DNA of 64,000 nucleotides from Neospora caninum Liverpool (GCF_000208865.1 NC_018394.1:1-64000), one strand, 5' to 3'. Positions 1-14,600 are shown, numbered from the stretch's first letter. The notes: generated by a model not told the origin, from the sequence alone. Program-made: numbers and translations.

Positions 1-3000
1 CTAGAGGGCCCAGCGTGCAACGGCAAACAGGTACCGCCGAGACTCCATTCACAAACGAAGAGCAGCGTCGGGCGCGAATATCGACGAGGCTGGGACGGAC
101 GATGCCCGAACGGATTCTGCCTCACAGATTCTGCCTCACGCGGAAAGCCAACACGTGCCTCCATCCGTGGCATGCCATGTCAAGCATGGACCCTGTACAT
201 CAGCAGTCCGCTTTTCGCACGGAGCAAACCCTGCAACAGCTGTGCGCGAACGTGACGTCCTGCATCGGTTCCTAGCGCTGTATTGGCAATCGGGCCCTGC
301 CTGAATTTTTGCCTCTTTACTTCTTCCAACTGTAGATGAAACACGTAATCATCGCGCGAGGCCTACTGCGGTCAACTGTGACCCGCCGTATTTGGACCAC
401 ATGTGTGTCCGCCAACCCCGGCCACAGCTGCTCTCGTCCTCTCGGGACTAGTGTCGTACCTACATTAGCTACACAGCAGCGAGTGGCTAGTGCACTATCG
501 CCCACCCATCCCATCATATCATGACATTGTTCGGCACGGCACGGCCTTCAGCCCCATCCTCCACAGATACACGAAGGTAGCCTTGCGTGGCTGCAGCCTT
601 CCTTCCGCGGCGTCCGTACTTTTTGTTTCTGGAAGGTAACAGCACCGCCTCCTTGGTCAGACCAACTGTCGATACGAACACAAAATGTCTCTCAGCAGTC
701 CAGTCAGGCACGTCGTCCCACAGGCAGCTCCAGAAGGACGAACCCAAGAGCAGCACATAGGCCTACTGTTCGTGTGATCAATGAGCGGACCATCTGTCTA
801 CACTGCCCTCAACCGCCCAAACAGCTCAACCATAGGGAACGTGCCGGACACGCTGCTGCTTCTCCCTCTCCAATAGGACACGTCCACAACTGCAGAATCG
901 ATCAGCCACTGTGGCCAAACCTGAAGGCGAATCCCACCCAGAAGTCGTCGCAGCCCCGCTGACGCACGCGGAACTACGAATAACTGAAGGCGACCGCGAG
1001 ACAGGCCCCTCGGTAGACCAGCGTCACGGACGACGAGAACAGGACCTCGCACCCTGGACGCTGCGGCAGATACCACCGACGCCAGTCTCGATACACGGCA
1101 TGTCCACAGCATCGACGCAGCGCCCGGAAGAATCCACCACAGACTGCCAAACACCTTCCGAGTGCATGCATTCGCAGGCGGCCTCCCCACATCAATACCT
1201 ACATCCACCGTCTGCAGTGTTACCACGCGCCAGCATTCTACTCCTCCTTCTATACACAACATGCTACGCTAGAGGGCCCAGCGTGCAACGGCAAACAGGT
1301 ACCGCCGAGACTCCATTCACAAACGAAGAGCAGCGTCGGGCGCGAATATCGACGAGGCTGGGACGGACGATGCCCGAACGGATTCTGCCTCACAGATTCT
1401 GCCTCACGCGGAAAGCCAACACGTGCCTCCATCCGTGGCATGCCATGTCAAGCATGGACCCTGTACATCAGCAGTCCGCTTTTCGCACGGAGCAAACCCT
1501 GCAACAGCTGTGCGCGAACGTGACGTCCTGCATCGGTTCCTAGCGCTGTATTGGCAATCGGGCCCTGCCTGAATTTTTGCCTCTTTACTTCTTCCAACTG
1601 TAGATGAAACACGTAATCATCGCGCGGGGCCTACTGCGGTCAACTGTGACCCGCCGTATTTGGACCACATGTGTGTCCGCCAACCCCGGCCACAGCTGCT
1701 CTCGTCCTCTCGGGACTAGTGTCGTACCTACATTAGCTACACAGCAGCGAGTGGCTAGTGCACTGTCGCCCACCCATCCGATCATATCATGACATTGTTC
1801 GGCACGGCACGGCCTTCAGCCCCATCTTCCACAGATACACGAAGGTAGCCTTGCGTAGCCGCAGCCTTCCTTCCGCGGCGTCCGTGTTCTTTGTTTCTGG
1901 AAGGTAACGGCACCTCCTCCTTGATCAGACCAACTGTCGATACGAACACAAAATGTCTCTCAGCAGTCCAGTCAGGCACGTCGTCCCACAGGCAGCTCCA
2001 GAAGGACGAACCCAAGAGCAGCACATAGGCCTACTGTTCGTGTGATCAATGAGCGGATCATCTGTCTTCACTGCCCTCAACCGCCCAAACAGCTCAACCA
2101 TAGGGAACGTGCCGGACACGCTGCTGCTTCTCCCTCTCCAATAGGACACGTCCACAACTGCAGAATCGATCAGCCACTGTGGCCAAACCTGAAGGCGAAT
2201 CCCACCCAGAAGTCGTCGCAGCCCCGCTGACGCACGCGGAACTACGAATAACTGAAGGCGACCGCGAAACAGGCCCCTCGGTAGACCAGCGTCACGGACG
2301 ACGAGAACAGGACCTCGCACCCTGGACGCTGCGGCAGATACCACCGACGCCAGTCTCGATACACGTCATGTCCACAGCATCGACGCAGCGCCCGGAAGAA
2401 TCCACCACAGACTGCCAAACACCTTCCGAGTGCCTGCATTCGCAGGCGGCCTCCCCACATCAATACCTACATCCACCGTCTGCAGTGTTGCCACGCGCCA
2501 GCATTCTACTCCTCCTTCTATACACAACATGCTACGCTAGAGGGCCCAGCGTGCAACGGCAAACAGGTACCGCCGAGACTCCATTCACAAACGAAGAGCA
2601 GCGTCGGGCGCGAATATCGACGAGGCTGGGACGGACGATGCCCGAACGGATTCTGCCTCACAGATTCTGCCTCACGCGGAAAGCCAACACGTGCCTCCAT
2701 CCGTGGCATGCCATGTCAAGCATGGACCCTGTACATCAGCAGTCCGCTTTTCGCACGGAGCAAACCCTGCAACAGCTGTGCGCGAACGTGACGTCCTGCA
2801 TCGGTTCCTAGCGCTGTATTGGCAATCGGGCCCTGCCTGAATTTTTGCCTCTTTACTTCTTCCAACTGTAGATGAAACACGTAATCATCGCGCGAGGCCT
2901 ACTGCGGTCAACTGTGACCCGCCGTATTTGGACCACATGTGTGTCCGCCAACCCCGGCCACAGCTGCTCTCGTCCTCTCGGGACTAGTGTCGTACCTACA

Positions 3001-4490
3001 TTAGCTACACAGCAGCGAGTGGCTAGTGCACTATCGCCCACCCATCCCATCATATCATGACATTGTTCGGCACGGCACGGCCTTCAGCCCCATCCTCCAC
3101 AGATACATGAAGCTACCCTTGCGTGGCTGCAGCCTTCCCTCCGCGGCGTCCGTACTTTTTGATTCTGGAAGGTAACGGCACCGCCTCCTTGATCAGACCA
3201 ACTGTCGATACGAACACAAAATGTCTCTCAGCAGTCCAGTCAGGCACGTCGTCCCACAGGCAGCTCCAGAAGGACGAACCCAAGAGCAGCACATAGGCCT
3301 ACTGTTCGTGTGATCAATGAGCGGACCATCTGTCTTCACTGCCCTCAACCGCCCAAACAGCTCAACCATAGGGAACGTGCCGGACACGCTGCTGCTTCTC
3401 CCTCTCCAATAGGACACGTCCACAACTGCAGAATCGATCAGCCACTGTGGCCAAACCTGAAGGCGAATCCCACCCAGAAGTCGTCGCAGCCCCGCTGACG
3501 CACGCGGAACTACGAATAACTGAAGGCGACCGCGAGACAGGCCCCTCGGTAGACCAGCGTCACGGACGACGAGAACAGGACCTCGCACCCTGGACGCTGC
3601 GGCAGATACCACCGACGCCAGTCTCGATACACGTCATGTCCACAGCATCGACGCAGCGCCCGGAAGAATCCACCACAGACTGCCAAACACCTTCCGAGTG
3701 CCTGCATTCGCAGGCGGCCTCCCCACACCAATACCTACATCCACCGTCTGCAGTGTTACCACGCGCCAGCATTCTACTCCTCCTTCTATACACAACATGC
3801 TACGCTAGAGGGCCCAGCGTGCAACGGCAAACAGGTACCGCCGAGACTCCATTCACAAACGAAGAGCAGCGTCGGGCGCGAATATCGACGAGGCTGGGAC
3901 GGACGATGCCCGAACGGATTCTGCCTCACAGATTCTGCCTCACGCGGAAAGCCAACACGTGCCTCCATCCGTGGCATGCCATGTCAAGCATGGACCCTGT
4001 ACATCAGCAGTCCGCTTTTCGCACGGAGCAAACCCTGCAACAGCTGTGCGCGAACGTGACGTCCTGCATCGGTTCCTAGCGCTGTATTGGCAATCGGGCC
4101 CTGCCTGAATTTTTGCCTCTTTACTTCTTCCAACTGTAGATGAAACACGTAATCATCGCGCGAGGCCTACTGCGGTCAACTGTGACCCGCCGTATTTGGA
4201 CCACATGTGTGTCCACCAACCCCGGCCACAGCTGCTCTCGTCCTCTCGGGACTAGTGTCGTACCTACATTAGCTACACAGCAGCGAGTGGCTAGTGCACT
4301 ATCGCCCACCCATCCCATCATATCATGACATTGTTCGGCACGGCACGGCCTTCAGCCCCATCCTCCACAGATACACGAAGGTAGCCTTGCGTGGCCGCAG
4401 CCTTCCTTCCGCGGCGTCCGTGTTCTTTGTTTCTGGAAGGTAACGGCACCTCCTCCTTGATCAGACCAACTGTCGATACGAACACAAAAT
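1..4490. repeat. 1,268-bp satellite array, about 3.5 copies
   Basis: The same sequence recurs with starts at 1, 1269, 2537 and 3805, an exact 1,268-bp period, and copies differ only by scattered single bases (for example 1100 versus 2368). The first base of the window is already inside a unit, so the array runs on to the left. The last copy diverges after about 4,490, where small insertions and substitutions accumulate, and homology fades near 4,560. Each unit contains an internal 13-bp direct repeat (gattctgcctcac, twice, near 115-140). Small open frames in the unit recur in every copy simply because the copies are nearly identical. Family-level knowledge: coccidian chromosome ends carry satellites of this size class. 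I did not match this unit to a named family. Confidence 0.95.
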
Positions 4491-7400
4491 GTCACTCGGC
4501 AAAACTCCAGTCAGGCACGTCGTCCCAGAGGCAGCTCCAGAAAGACGAAACGAAGAGCCTGGTGGACACGACAGCAAGTGTAACCGAGGCGACGAAGCCA
4601 CCCTCCAATACGTTCTTGTCTGCGTGTTGAGACGACAGTGGTACCCCCTTCCTCTCGCACACATCATCCCCGGGGTTCACGACAAGGTCAGACAAATGAG
4701 GCACGAGTCCCGGCGCCACACACCAAGCAAATTGACGTCTTTTTCTTGTCAAAGCTGCTGGTCTGGATAGCTCCCGTGTCACGTCTCTACAGGCGTCTCA
4801 CAAACGCTAGCAAGCAACGTCCTGGGCGGAGCTGGAACTACACCAGGGTCGCGGGGTTTGCTGATTTCTTCCCTGCCACGCACTTGGGCCACGCTCGCAT
4901 TATCTCCATCCCTTCTCCACCGCACTGGTCTCCACCATACCACGTCCGCCAGCCCTTGCCTACCGTCTTCCCGCACACGCCAGCAATCTGCATGACTGGC
5001 CGACGAGAAATGCCACGTTCAACTTCAGCACAGATTCGTGATGAAACGGGTGGTTCTGTGCGTCTCCAGTGCTTCAGAGGCCCACTTTGCGCGTCCGAGT
5101 GAACCATGCCCGACGCTCCCCCACTGCTACACAGTCGCCACTATTACACATCCACATCTGTTAAACAAAAGGTGGACGAATGCTCAGGAACTCCTAGCTA
5201 ACGGATCGTTCGCCCCTCCCTCCCTCCCATACGCACAGAAAGCAAGGCCCCCGGAGGGCACTGCGAGTCACGACCTTCGGTCGTAGAAAGACAGAACCAC
5301 GACCGTTCAACGCTGGCCGATGTGTCCATGCCGCATCCCTGCCAGGCCCAACACAAGAGTATGCCAGCAGCAATCACACCGCACTATGTGAACGCACCAC
5401 ACACACACAATCGACCGATCTGCGGAATGCACAGTATGTGTCCAGCCGTACATGCGAGGTTTCGCCTCAAACAGTGACGCGACACACCATCATTCCACTC
5501 GTTTCCAATACAGGACCAGCGAAAGGGGCAGCGTGCAATATGGAATAGGCAGCCCCGCGGTTCAGCAAAGAACCCACGATCAGCAATACAACCGAGAATC
5601 GGTGGATCTGCTACATCATGTTTTCCAAGATGATTCGGTCTTAAGCGGGTAAGCGAAACGTGTCACCATGTGTGACAGTTACCCGGCAAGCGACAGAAGT
5701 TTTGAATATGTATGCCTGGTATAGACGCAACCTCGAGTCAACTGTGCGCGAATGCAACGTCCAACATCGTGGACCAAATCTATTGGTGGTCGTCACCCGC
5801 GCGCAGTGTACCCCTCCGTACCTTCACATGCTGCGAACCGCTCGCCCACAATCGCAACTACAACGCAAAGGACTGCTTCTTGCCTCGGCCTATACCAGCG
5901 TTCTCCCACACCGCGTTGGCTACCGACACCATCGTGCCACTCAACCGGTGCTCACACGGACAGACCGGCGCCCCCTTAGTGACTCGCATTCCACCCGTCT
6001 CATGCTCATAACATCTGGCACGATTTCGCCCTCAGGAAGATCAGCCGCTGCAAGAAGCAAATGTACATTTGTCTTCCGTTCGCACCCAGACAATCTGCAA
6101 CAAAACATTGATTGCGTAATGGATTTGGAAGACAAGTCGTTGCACAACCAGAGTAGAGGCTACTAATCCCACTGCACGAGTCACCGCTTCCTGTTCCTCT
6201 TTCAGCTACCACGCAACAAGAAACGGCAATCGACCGCATACTGGCACCAACGAGCTGGAAATCCCGGCACGCCTACAGGTTGTCTACATCACCGGAGACT
6301 GGACTCACATATTACCAGAGCTGTGACGTGAACGACATCTTCAAGGTTGTCCCCGACGCCCGCATCCCACACCGCTTCCAGAATAACACTGTTCACAATT
6401 TTCCACATGCTCCTACGTTTGAAATCTCGAGAAAACACATCACACCTACTTAGTCCCATCCAGACCTGCACCTCGCGGACTCATTCCGAATGCCAACACT
6501 GATAGGAAAGAGCAAACCCCTCTTTATGCCCCACTCGACCTAGACGCCAGCCTCCGTGAATGAAATGACGGGGACGTTATCATTCCCTGTACTCGCCCTG
6601 TGCTTATGCTAGCGAATCTGCAGCTCAGAGTGTCCCCACAACCTCTGAATCCGCCAGCAAGCGATCGCCTCGATTAATTTCATTGAAGACAAGCACATTT
6701 CCGGGTATCGATATAATCTCGACGTTGACAAGTTGCATCGAAAAATGATGTCATCTTGTCCCCAGTTTCGTGTGCGTCGTCCTCGTATAAAGACTGAATG
6801 TATAGAATTCGACACACGACACATGTCGCCTATAGGTCATCTCTGGGCAGATACCTACGTAGGAGCAAACGTGCAACTCCAGTTTGAGGAGGAGGAACGA
6901 ATGCATTGTCGAATGAATGAGTCCTAGTTGAGCACTGTGAAGCTGCCTCCCCATGTTCGTGCAGTGCCGCGTATATATGCTGAAGCAGGCTGGTGTAATC
7001 CTGTTGCGACGTTCTTTCAGTACAGATAGAGAAGGGCTGGGCATAACTGTTGTCCACTAATAGAAGTCGCAGCATACGTTGCCTTCGCTGCATTTGTGGC
7101 CGCTGCAGAGCACCCGCCCTGGGAACTACTTTCACTCACCTTCTGTGGCATAGGGACCGAAACGTACCGCATAGGAGGAATGTGGTGTATGCCTGACGTA
7201 CCGGAGTCCACACAGCTAAAACGGCGTTTCGTCGCGACGCTGTTCGTAAAGTGAGATCGGACAATGACGATTAGGCATGATCAGACAACACCAATCAGCA
7301 CCTACATTGCCACCGTGGTGCTATCGGCGTTGGCTTCATTTTCTTCTCTGAAGACCAGTCACGGTTTGGGTGGTTTTCCATGGATACTGTTGAGCCCCGT

Positions 7401-7959
7401 TAGCCGTGCAAACTCGCGATCCTACTCGACAGTCTATGCCATTCAGTCTGCTCGCCGTGGCGACCACCGCCAAGGGCGCCTCCTCTCACGGAGTGACACG
7501 CAACTTGCTTGGCGTCCAGATTGTGGAAGTTCTCCAAGGGCACAAAAGACCAACGGCCCTTAAGTCTGCTACTTAACGGTGGACATTCGAGGGTGTGGAG
7601 CCAGACAGAAGCCCACCATCTTGAAGGCCTGGAAAATTCTTATTATTCGCTCTGCTGAACAGTGCCAAGATTTCTTTTTCTCTTGCTTTCCAAGAGTTTG
7701 CATGAGCCCCGAGTTGCTCTTTTAGTAAAGTTGACATGTCACATCATTTCGGTAGACAAAACTGCCCCCATCCAGGGTATACGTAGACACAACTAGTACC
7801 TGGCGATTTCGTATGACATTGCGAGTTCCCAATCAGGAAATATCAATAAGCTTTTGTATGGGCTCTTCAGACGATAATATCTACCACCAGTGCCGACTCT
7901 TTGCCTTCTTCTCAGCTTTGCAAATGCCTGTTTCGGGGCGTCAGCACTTGTAAAGTCCA
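4491..7959. other. Gene-poor flank with decayed satellite fragments
   Basis: No gene is supported. Short pieces resemble the satellite: the 4,490-4,560 stretch continues the unit with indels, and around 5,738-5,765 there is a near match to the tgtgcgcgaa...acgtcc segment of the unit. A frame at 7,264-7,563 begins with ATG and a hydrophobic run that could pass as a signal peptide, but it lacks convincing splice sites or homology, so I leave it unannotated. Confidence 0.5.
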
Positions 7960-8685
7960 TTGACCACCCAAGTGCGTTTTACCGATCTGTTACAGTGTCT
8001 CCGTGCCGCTTTTGGGCAACGCTGTCTACGATTTTGTAGTACTTCCTCTTTCGATACCGTGGTCCGTCACTGCTCATGGGCAATCAAGCGTCCTATTGAT
8101 CCACCGCCTCTGCGTTGGCTTATGCCAGCCACGTCAAAAGTGCACTATTTCGTTCCTTTCACGACTTTGCATAGTACGTATGCGAAGGCAACTCCTACGT
8201 TCTGCGGCGCAACGATCGACTTGGCCACACTGCGAGTGGAACGAGCACCGCCACAGAGGCTGTGGACAGAGACAGAGAAGACTCACGTCGACCGAGAGCA
8301 ATTTGACTGGGAGCATGCAAGTGATGGATACACGCTACGTTACGCATTAGATGCGACGGATCTTTGTGCGCACATTTTCCACAAATATCGTGGTATGCTT
8401 ACAAACGCACCAAGATCAATTCGCGTTCCAAATTCGGCGCATGCACCCTCAATATTGTGGCCCAGCACTCGTAGTACGAGCTCCCGCGCTGATGATAGCA
8501 ACCTCACTCCTTTACCGAGCCCGGGAATGTCCCTGCTATCGGCATTCAGAGGATGGAAGGGCACTCTGGTTACCGATTCACCAAGCATATCGTCCCTGTG
8601 GAACCATGCAACTGCAGCGATGCCAAGTGTGGCAGAACGATCTCAATTCGAGACAGCTGGGAGCCCAGTTCATATTCCCTGCTGA
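7960..8685 (+). CDS. Unrecognised 241-codon open frame
   Basis: This is the longest uninterrupted frame in the left 20 kb outside the satellite. It begins with TTG rather than ATG, so if real it is probably an exon or a gene remnant. The translation is ordinary in composition, with many His, Trp and Thr residues, no signal peptide, no membrane helix and no motif I recognise. A second plus-strand frame covers much of the same DNA (8,003-8,698), which suggests simply low stop density. I do not assign a function. It could be a chance frame, or a decayed member of a subtelomeric family. Confidence 0.2.
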   Translation: MTTQVRFTDLLQCLRAAFGQRCLRFCSTSSFDTVVRHCSWAIKRPIDPPPLRWLMPATSKVHYFVPFTTLHSTYAKATPTFCGATIDLATLRVERAPPQRLWTETEKTHVDREQFDWEHASDGYTLRYALDATDLCAHIFHKYRGMLTNAPRSIRVPNSAHAPSILWPSTRSTSSRADDSNLTPLPSPGMSLLSAFRGWKGTLVTDSPSISSLWNHATAAMPSVAERSQFETAGSPVHIPC

Positions 8686-11600
8686 TTTTAAATCGTAGCG
8701 GCAGTTCCCTGAGTGAAAGGGCACTCGTTTCTTGCATCCTTCAACAAGATGTCTGGTTTTGTTCTCAATTAACAAAGTGTCTACTAGACTTGTCATTTAT
8801 GATGGGTCTTCTCCGGACAAGGACCCAGTTGTGCCCTGAGGGTGAGAAAACGTTGCGAGCTCATTGATGTTGAGTCAACCGGTGGAGGAACCAAGCATGT
8901 ATAGAGAGCACGCCTGCAGTCCTCAGAGGCGACATTAATTGTCATGGGCCGTACCAACAGGATCTGAGCCAGGTAAAAGCAGAGCAATTTCATTGTCGTG
9001 GAACCTTTCAAAGACCAATCGTCAAGATCTGATCGTGGATTCCCTTGCCCCGCTGCAGCCAATCGTCGTCAGATATGTCAGTAAACGGTGTCACCAACCT
9101 TTCCGTCGTGACTATACCAAAGACCGAGTGAAATCCATTCCTGTCAAGCCAGCAGCGCACATGTTATCCCACGTCGTATGGGGTTTAGGGCTGCGAGGAA
9201 TGCGTTGTCAACAACGGTCCCGGTATCTTTCGACCGGGTACCTCTGGAGTTGACTGCACATCAGTCAAAACAGGAAGCTAGCACTGTCTCAGCATCAATT
9301 GGCGTCGGCTCTGTCAAAGGAGCTACCTCTTAGCTGACCTCCGTCGGGCACCAGACAAAAGAGAGGCCACCACCTTCCTACCGCAGACGGTTCAGCCAGT
9401 ACGATCGATGTATGGGATAGAACAATGGCATTCGTAGGTACGTGCATCAACCGCCCGGCAGACATCGAGACGACAGTAGCACCCCTAGCAAAAAAGTGAA
9501 CAGCACGTGATATAACGGCTGAGTATTGTGCGGAGGCAAACAGGGAAGAGCAGATTCTCCTGGATTCCTCGGCAGGGTGTGGACGGAGTCGTCAAGTCAA
9601 ACACAAATCCCGCTAGTGTGGAGGGAATAGGGCACTTCCTCCTGGAAGCAGCGCGATGAGATGCACAATATGAGTAAGGTTCCACACGAGAAAGCCTGAC
9701 TGGCCAGTTTACGATTCCGTTCTAGCTGTCGATGCGAGGCGTTTTCTGGTGGGGAAAGCACATCGAGTTCTCCGGTGCTCTCAGGTAAAATCCCTGCATT
9801 TTTTTCTCTGTACACGAAATCTGTGTATGGGACTTCGTGCTACATTGGTTGCCTTGAACTATCATTTTCTGACTGAGTCACGCGGAAAACAAACGCGAGC
9901 CATCGCAGTCCAGCATGTTACTCCTGTTCCAGTCTGTCTCCACCATGGCAGTATCTCGCATGATACAAGGGTCGCTCCCATGTGGGGTACCCAGTCATCA
10001 GGATGGAACTGAGAGTAATCCAACATACACATACACATATTCCGCTTACCAGCTGCAGACACAGAGCGCACCACCCGAAAGTACAGTCCCATATGAATTT
10101 GTGATGCATAAACAGGAACTAGTTTCAGTGTTTGTTTGCCGACGAAACGTACCGCCTGGACCCCAAGAGCGACGACTCCGTTGGACGCATAAATACAAGT
10201 ACGATAGTTTAGTTCATGCTAGCAAAACAGGGACAAATTGCCGCTGCAACTGAGGAAAGAACAACGAAAGACTGTGGGTAACACGCAAGATCCAAACGAA
10301 AGGTATCTGACACCTATAATTGACTGTTGGTACGTACCACCTGAAGAAACACATACCCGTTCGGAACTATTCTGGGGAGAGCTGAATATCACAACGCCAG
10401 CTGTGTGTCAAACAACGTGGCAAGGAGCCTAAATAACAGCATTTTATTATCGACGCGGTTAATGCCCTGTCGGACTCTCTCCGAAAGCATCGCATTACGC
10501 CTCAACTGAAGCGGTGTGCAACTTACAACGTCCGCTCATGGAAAGATATTCGTATACCTTCGTTGTTTCCGCCAACAAAAAATAACCATGGCATATATCC
10601 AGCACCTACCTAGCACCTCTTCCATTTTTGACCTTCAGTCTCAGTCCACATCATGACGTTCGCTGAGGAAATATTGCAGTCAAGGGTAATGACGTATGCG
10701 TTATGTATTTCAGGAGAGAGGCATCGGATACTTACAACCTACGGAGGTGGAGACGGGAAAGGGTACGTACTCTGTTGGAGAATCACATTGGCCTAACTAC
10801 GTGAACAGGCGACATGACGTACAGTGGCAATCATGCAGTGTGGTGAACCAGTGATGCTGGTGATCTGAAGGTGGCTTCCATGTAGCGTCCGAACAAAGGA
10901 TGAAAAGCGTAATTTGATAATTCACTACCGCCACTATGTGTGCACAGGGTGCCCATGTGCTTCAATTGAGCAGGACGAATAAAAGCTTGAAGAAGTGTCA
11001 TCGTGACGAAAACGAAAATGACCTCCGCTATGAATGTTATTGCATCTTCGCGTCGAATGAGTTGCGCGTAGCCCTGCAGACGGAACATGTTTCAGTTCTC
11101 CACTGGACCAGCTGAAGAAGTATGTTGCCTGCAGACACCGTCCCATGTGCGTGTGGACATCCAAACCGCGACAGTAAATTGGTGCAGGCCACCTTGAGTG
11201 ATGACCATCTCATTTATGTGTCGACAGTGGAACAACGGTACTTACAGCCTGAACACCAGAGGGGTAAAGCAATACAGAAGCTGCCTAACCTTGGGAAAAA
11301 ACTGTGACTTATTATTAGCAGAGGCACAAAGCGGAGGGTTCGCGTATAATCTTTGTGTGAGCGAAATGCAGCCTCGCGGGGTTGCCCATGAATCGAGTGA
11401 ACGACGACGAGAAGGGATTTCGCCGTGAACGTGGAAGTGCGTTCAGTCCGTCCAGCTCGCAGTTTCACTTCGGAGACCTCGCATTTACCGCAAGGCTGCT
11501 TCAGGTGGAAGTTGCTTACGACCTAGGCCCAAGATCTCCAGTAGACAGACACACTTTCACAAGCAAGCGGAAACGGAACGCGTACGAGGTATCGGCGCTG

Positions 11601-14600
11601 CAGTATTGCTGTGAGTCACCGTAGCTATATCAATCTTGTCGGAGCAAAGCGCTCTGTTGACTACGTGCAGCAAGGTTCAATACACAGTTCTGGTTTACCG
11701 CCTGTCGTTGAACAACCGTGGGAAAACACAGCCATGTCCACTCCGAACAGCATATGGTACCGGGTTGCGAAGGTGCTAGAGCATTTTGTTTTGTGTCGTT
11801 AGGATACTCACAATGTGTTTTCAAGCCCGCAAGAACCAGAGGCCAGTCATGTTCCTTCTCGCATATCTGCTCTTGGGCATGCTGCAAAAGGCACACTTCA
11901 CCTGAGGATGCGATGAGTATAAAGCACAATTAAACTTACCGCCTAGCCCCGTCAGAAAAGAATTTCTATTTCCAAGTTTTCCTGCTGTTTATTAACCCCG
12001 GTCGATGCCTTTTGTTTCAAGATCACGCATCTCTAGTCAGCGCAAAAAGCTTAATTAAAAAACAAGGAAAAGCGGTGGAATAGTGGTGCGTAACAGATCC
12101 TAAGCAAGCTCAGCTCACATTAGCTGTTAAAATCTAAACAGTCATGTGTTCTCCCTACGGTTGCATCGTTATCAATCCGCTCGAACCCTAATGCTCTGGG
12201 AAGTTTTTTTTCCGGTTGACGCTCCACAAGGCCGTCCACATGCATAACGAAGGGAAATGTGGAACCGGAAATATATGTCTCGAGGGCCTTTAGTCGTCGC
12301 AACCCCATTTTCACCAGTCATACATTGTGGCATGAATAGTCATAGGCGGGAAAAAGGTGGGGAGAAGCGTGCTTACAGGTTGAAGTTAGTGATCTTCTAT
12401 GGTGTTACTTGGATTCAATCCCTACGCCGAGAAACGCTTACGAGCTGGAGGGACAAGAAACGAGCCGCTTCGCGCAAGGCGCACTGTGGAGTTCTTTCTG
12501 ATTTGCAGCACAGGGAGGGTGTAGCTGCAAGTGGCGCCACACAATGATGCAGTCATAATCACTAGGTCTACATGAAAGTTATGCTACATTCAGCATGCAC
12601 GCTCAGGATGTGGTGGCGGTTTTGTAGCAGTTACAATTCTCGAAACAACACAACAACGGACGACACTTGTGCTGGCCGACTGTTGCTACGAAATGGAATC
12701 ATTGCATGTTCTGCTGGATCCATTGACTGTGAAGCACAGCGCCGCATCTAAGCGACCAATTGAGCCACACATAGGCAAGCAGCTAACCTGCAGGACCGCC
12801 CGCCCCTAACAGTGCCACGCATTCGTTCCTGACGGAGGGGAGAGATGCGAAATGCTGTGCTTAGGGGCACCAAACAGAATCCGCTTTTACCCTGGTCAGC
12901 GTAAAGCCACGGCTCATGCGCAGCCATCGGAACCAATAACAATGCCAGTTCAGTGTCGCCCTAGCGGGGTCCGCCCCAAAATTGCGGTCCCTATGAAAAC
13001 CCGTTGGTTTTCTGGCATAAATAACCATCGTGTCTCGATGTTATTTCTGAAGCTACGGGGTGCATTAGCGACCTGAGGAGTGGAAGGACCGGCTTCTGAT
13101 TTGTACCCACTGTGTCACAACGCGAATATGGCCTTTCACGTGAAACGTGGCGGCCTCCATCTCTTCAGAATAATTCTCAGGACTTCCATTCTTCACTTTC
13201 CTGCCACCGGCCCGTTCTACCGAGATAGGGGCAAGCAATGAGCTGTTGTAGTCTCTCCCCCGCAGACCAAGAATTCAGCTGCGGTTGGCAAAATGTAGCG
13301 TTTCAACTGTTTTCGCTAGCGATACATTTCAATTCGATCCTGCTGTCACATGGCGTTCTGCATTGGATCCACTCGACTGGAGTGGTCAACCGTCATCTTC
13401 GTGGCTGGTATCAAATCGCAAGAGTGTTCCAAACATCCAGCGGCAGTATTTCATGCTGCCCCGCAGTGCTACTCCCCTCTACGGTCTACCGATGTCTCAA
13501 AGCTGCATCCGCCTCCCCGCGTACAATCTTTTTGCCCATATGAAGACACAAGGTCACGATCACTATGAACTGCAGGAAGCTCTGTAAGATTCACATGTAA
13601 GAACAAAACGGCGAATGGTTCTGCACAATAATGACTGCTTCCCGCGATAAATGTCTTCCGAGCTCCTAGACGCGGGAACAGGAGGAAGAGTTTTGGACGT
13701 TCGCTTGTGAGACACAACGCATGCGCGCCCCAGCTTTGCTATTTCTACACTTGGGGTGGCGATCTCACAGCCCCACGATTATAGGATCACGGGACCCATA
13801 CTACAGCTCAGGACTTGTAGCCGACTTGTTCATTGACTAATCAGAGCGAAGATTTTGAGAGCAGCATCCGTGCTGAAGAAATCGTAAGGAAAGAAAATAT
13901 CTTGTCGGATGCGGCACAAGGCAAAGGGACCGTCTGCAATTTAAGACAAGAATAATGTACACTCACGCCCTGGGGTTTGTCGAACAAGCGCTGATGAGAC
14001 ATAGCGGTATCTTTCTCCTCGCGGCTCAATTGCCTATGAGCTCATGCTGAGGGATGCCCCGTGATAGGCTTCGTTGGTGTTTCATAAGCATTGTCCGCGG
14101 GTGAATGATCCACTGACGATCCAGATTTCCCCTCAAGGAGAACGAAAAAAGTGGATACACGAGCAATTATGACTGTTTCGTCCACTTGTAAGCCGCCGGC
14201 AGAGTAACGTGTTGTCTTCCTCTATTTTTCATTGATCGCAGCCACGCAGTAGCCCCCGTATCGTCAGGTCTTGCCAAGATTAATGCGTGCTCACAAACTG
14301 TATTTCCGAGTCGTCAGTACAGCATTGACTCCTTCAGCGCCAGCGTCTTTTAGTATGCACCAATGAATACGAGACCGCTGCTAATACTGTTCTGATAGTA
14401 GACAGACGCACGCGTCATCTACTGCGTAGTAGGCGTCACAAGGGCCAATTATTGCTCACCTCCTTCATGGTGCCACACCGTTCCGCAGGGGGAAAGCAAT
14501 GGAATATTCCTCTGCCCTTAACCGACACCGTGCATAACGCTGCTCACTATTATGCCTACGGATCCAGCTAACATGGAAGACTCTGCATGCATCTTCTTTC

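Noticed and set aside
15..4328. Many short frames on both strands within the satellite as individual genes
   Set aside because: They repeat exactly with the 1,268-bp period and are by-products of the repeat; most begin with non-ATG codons.
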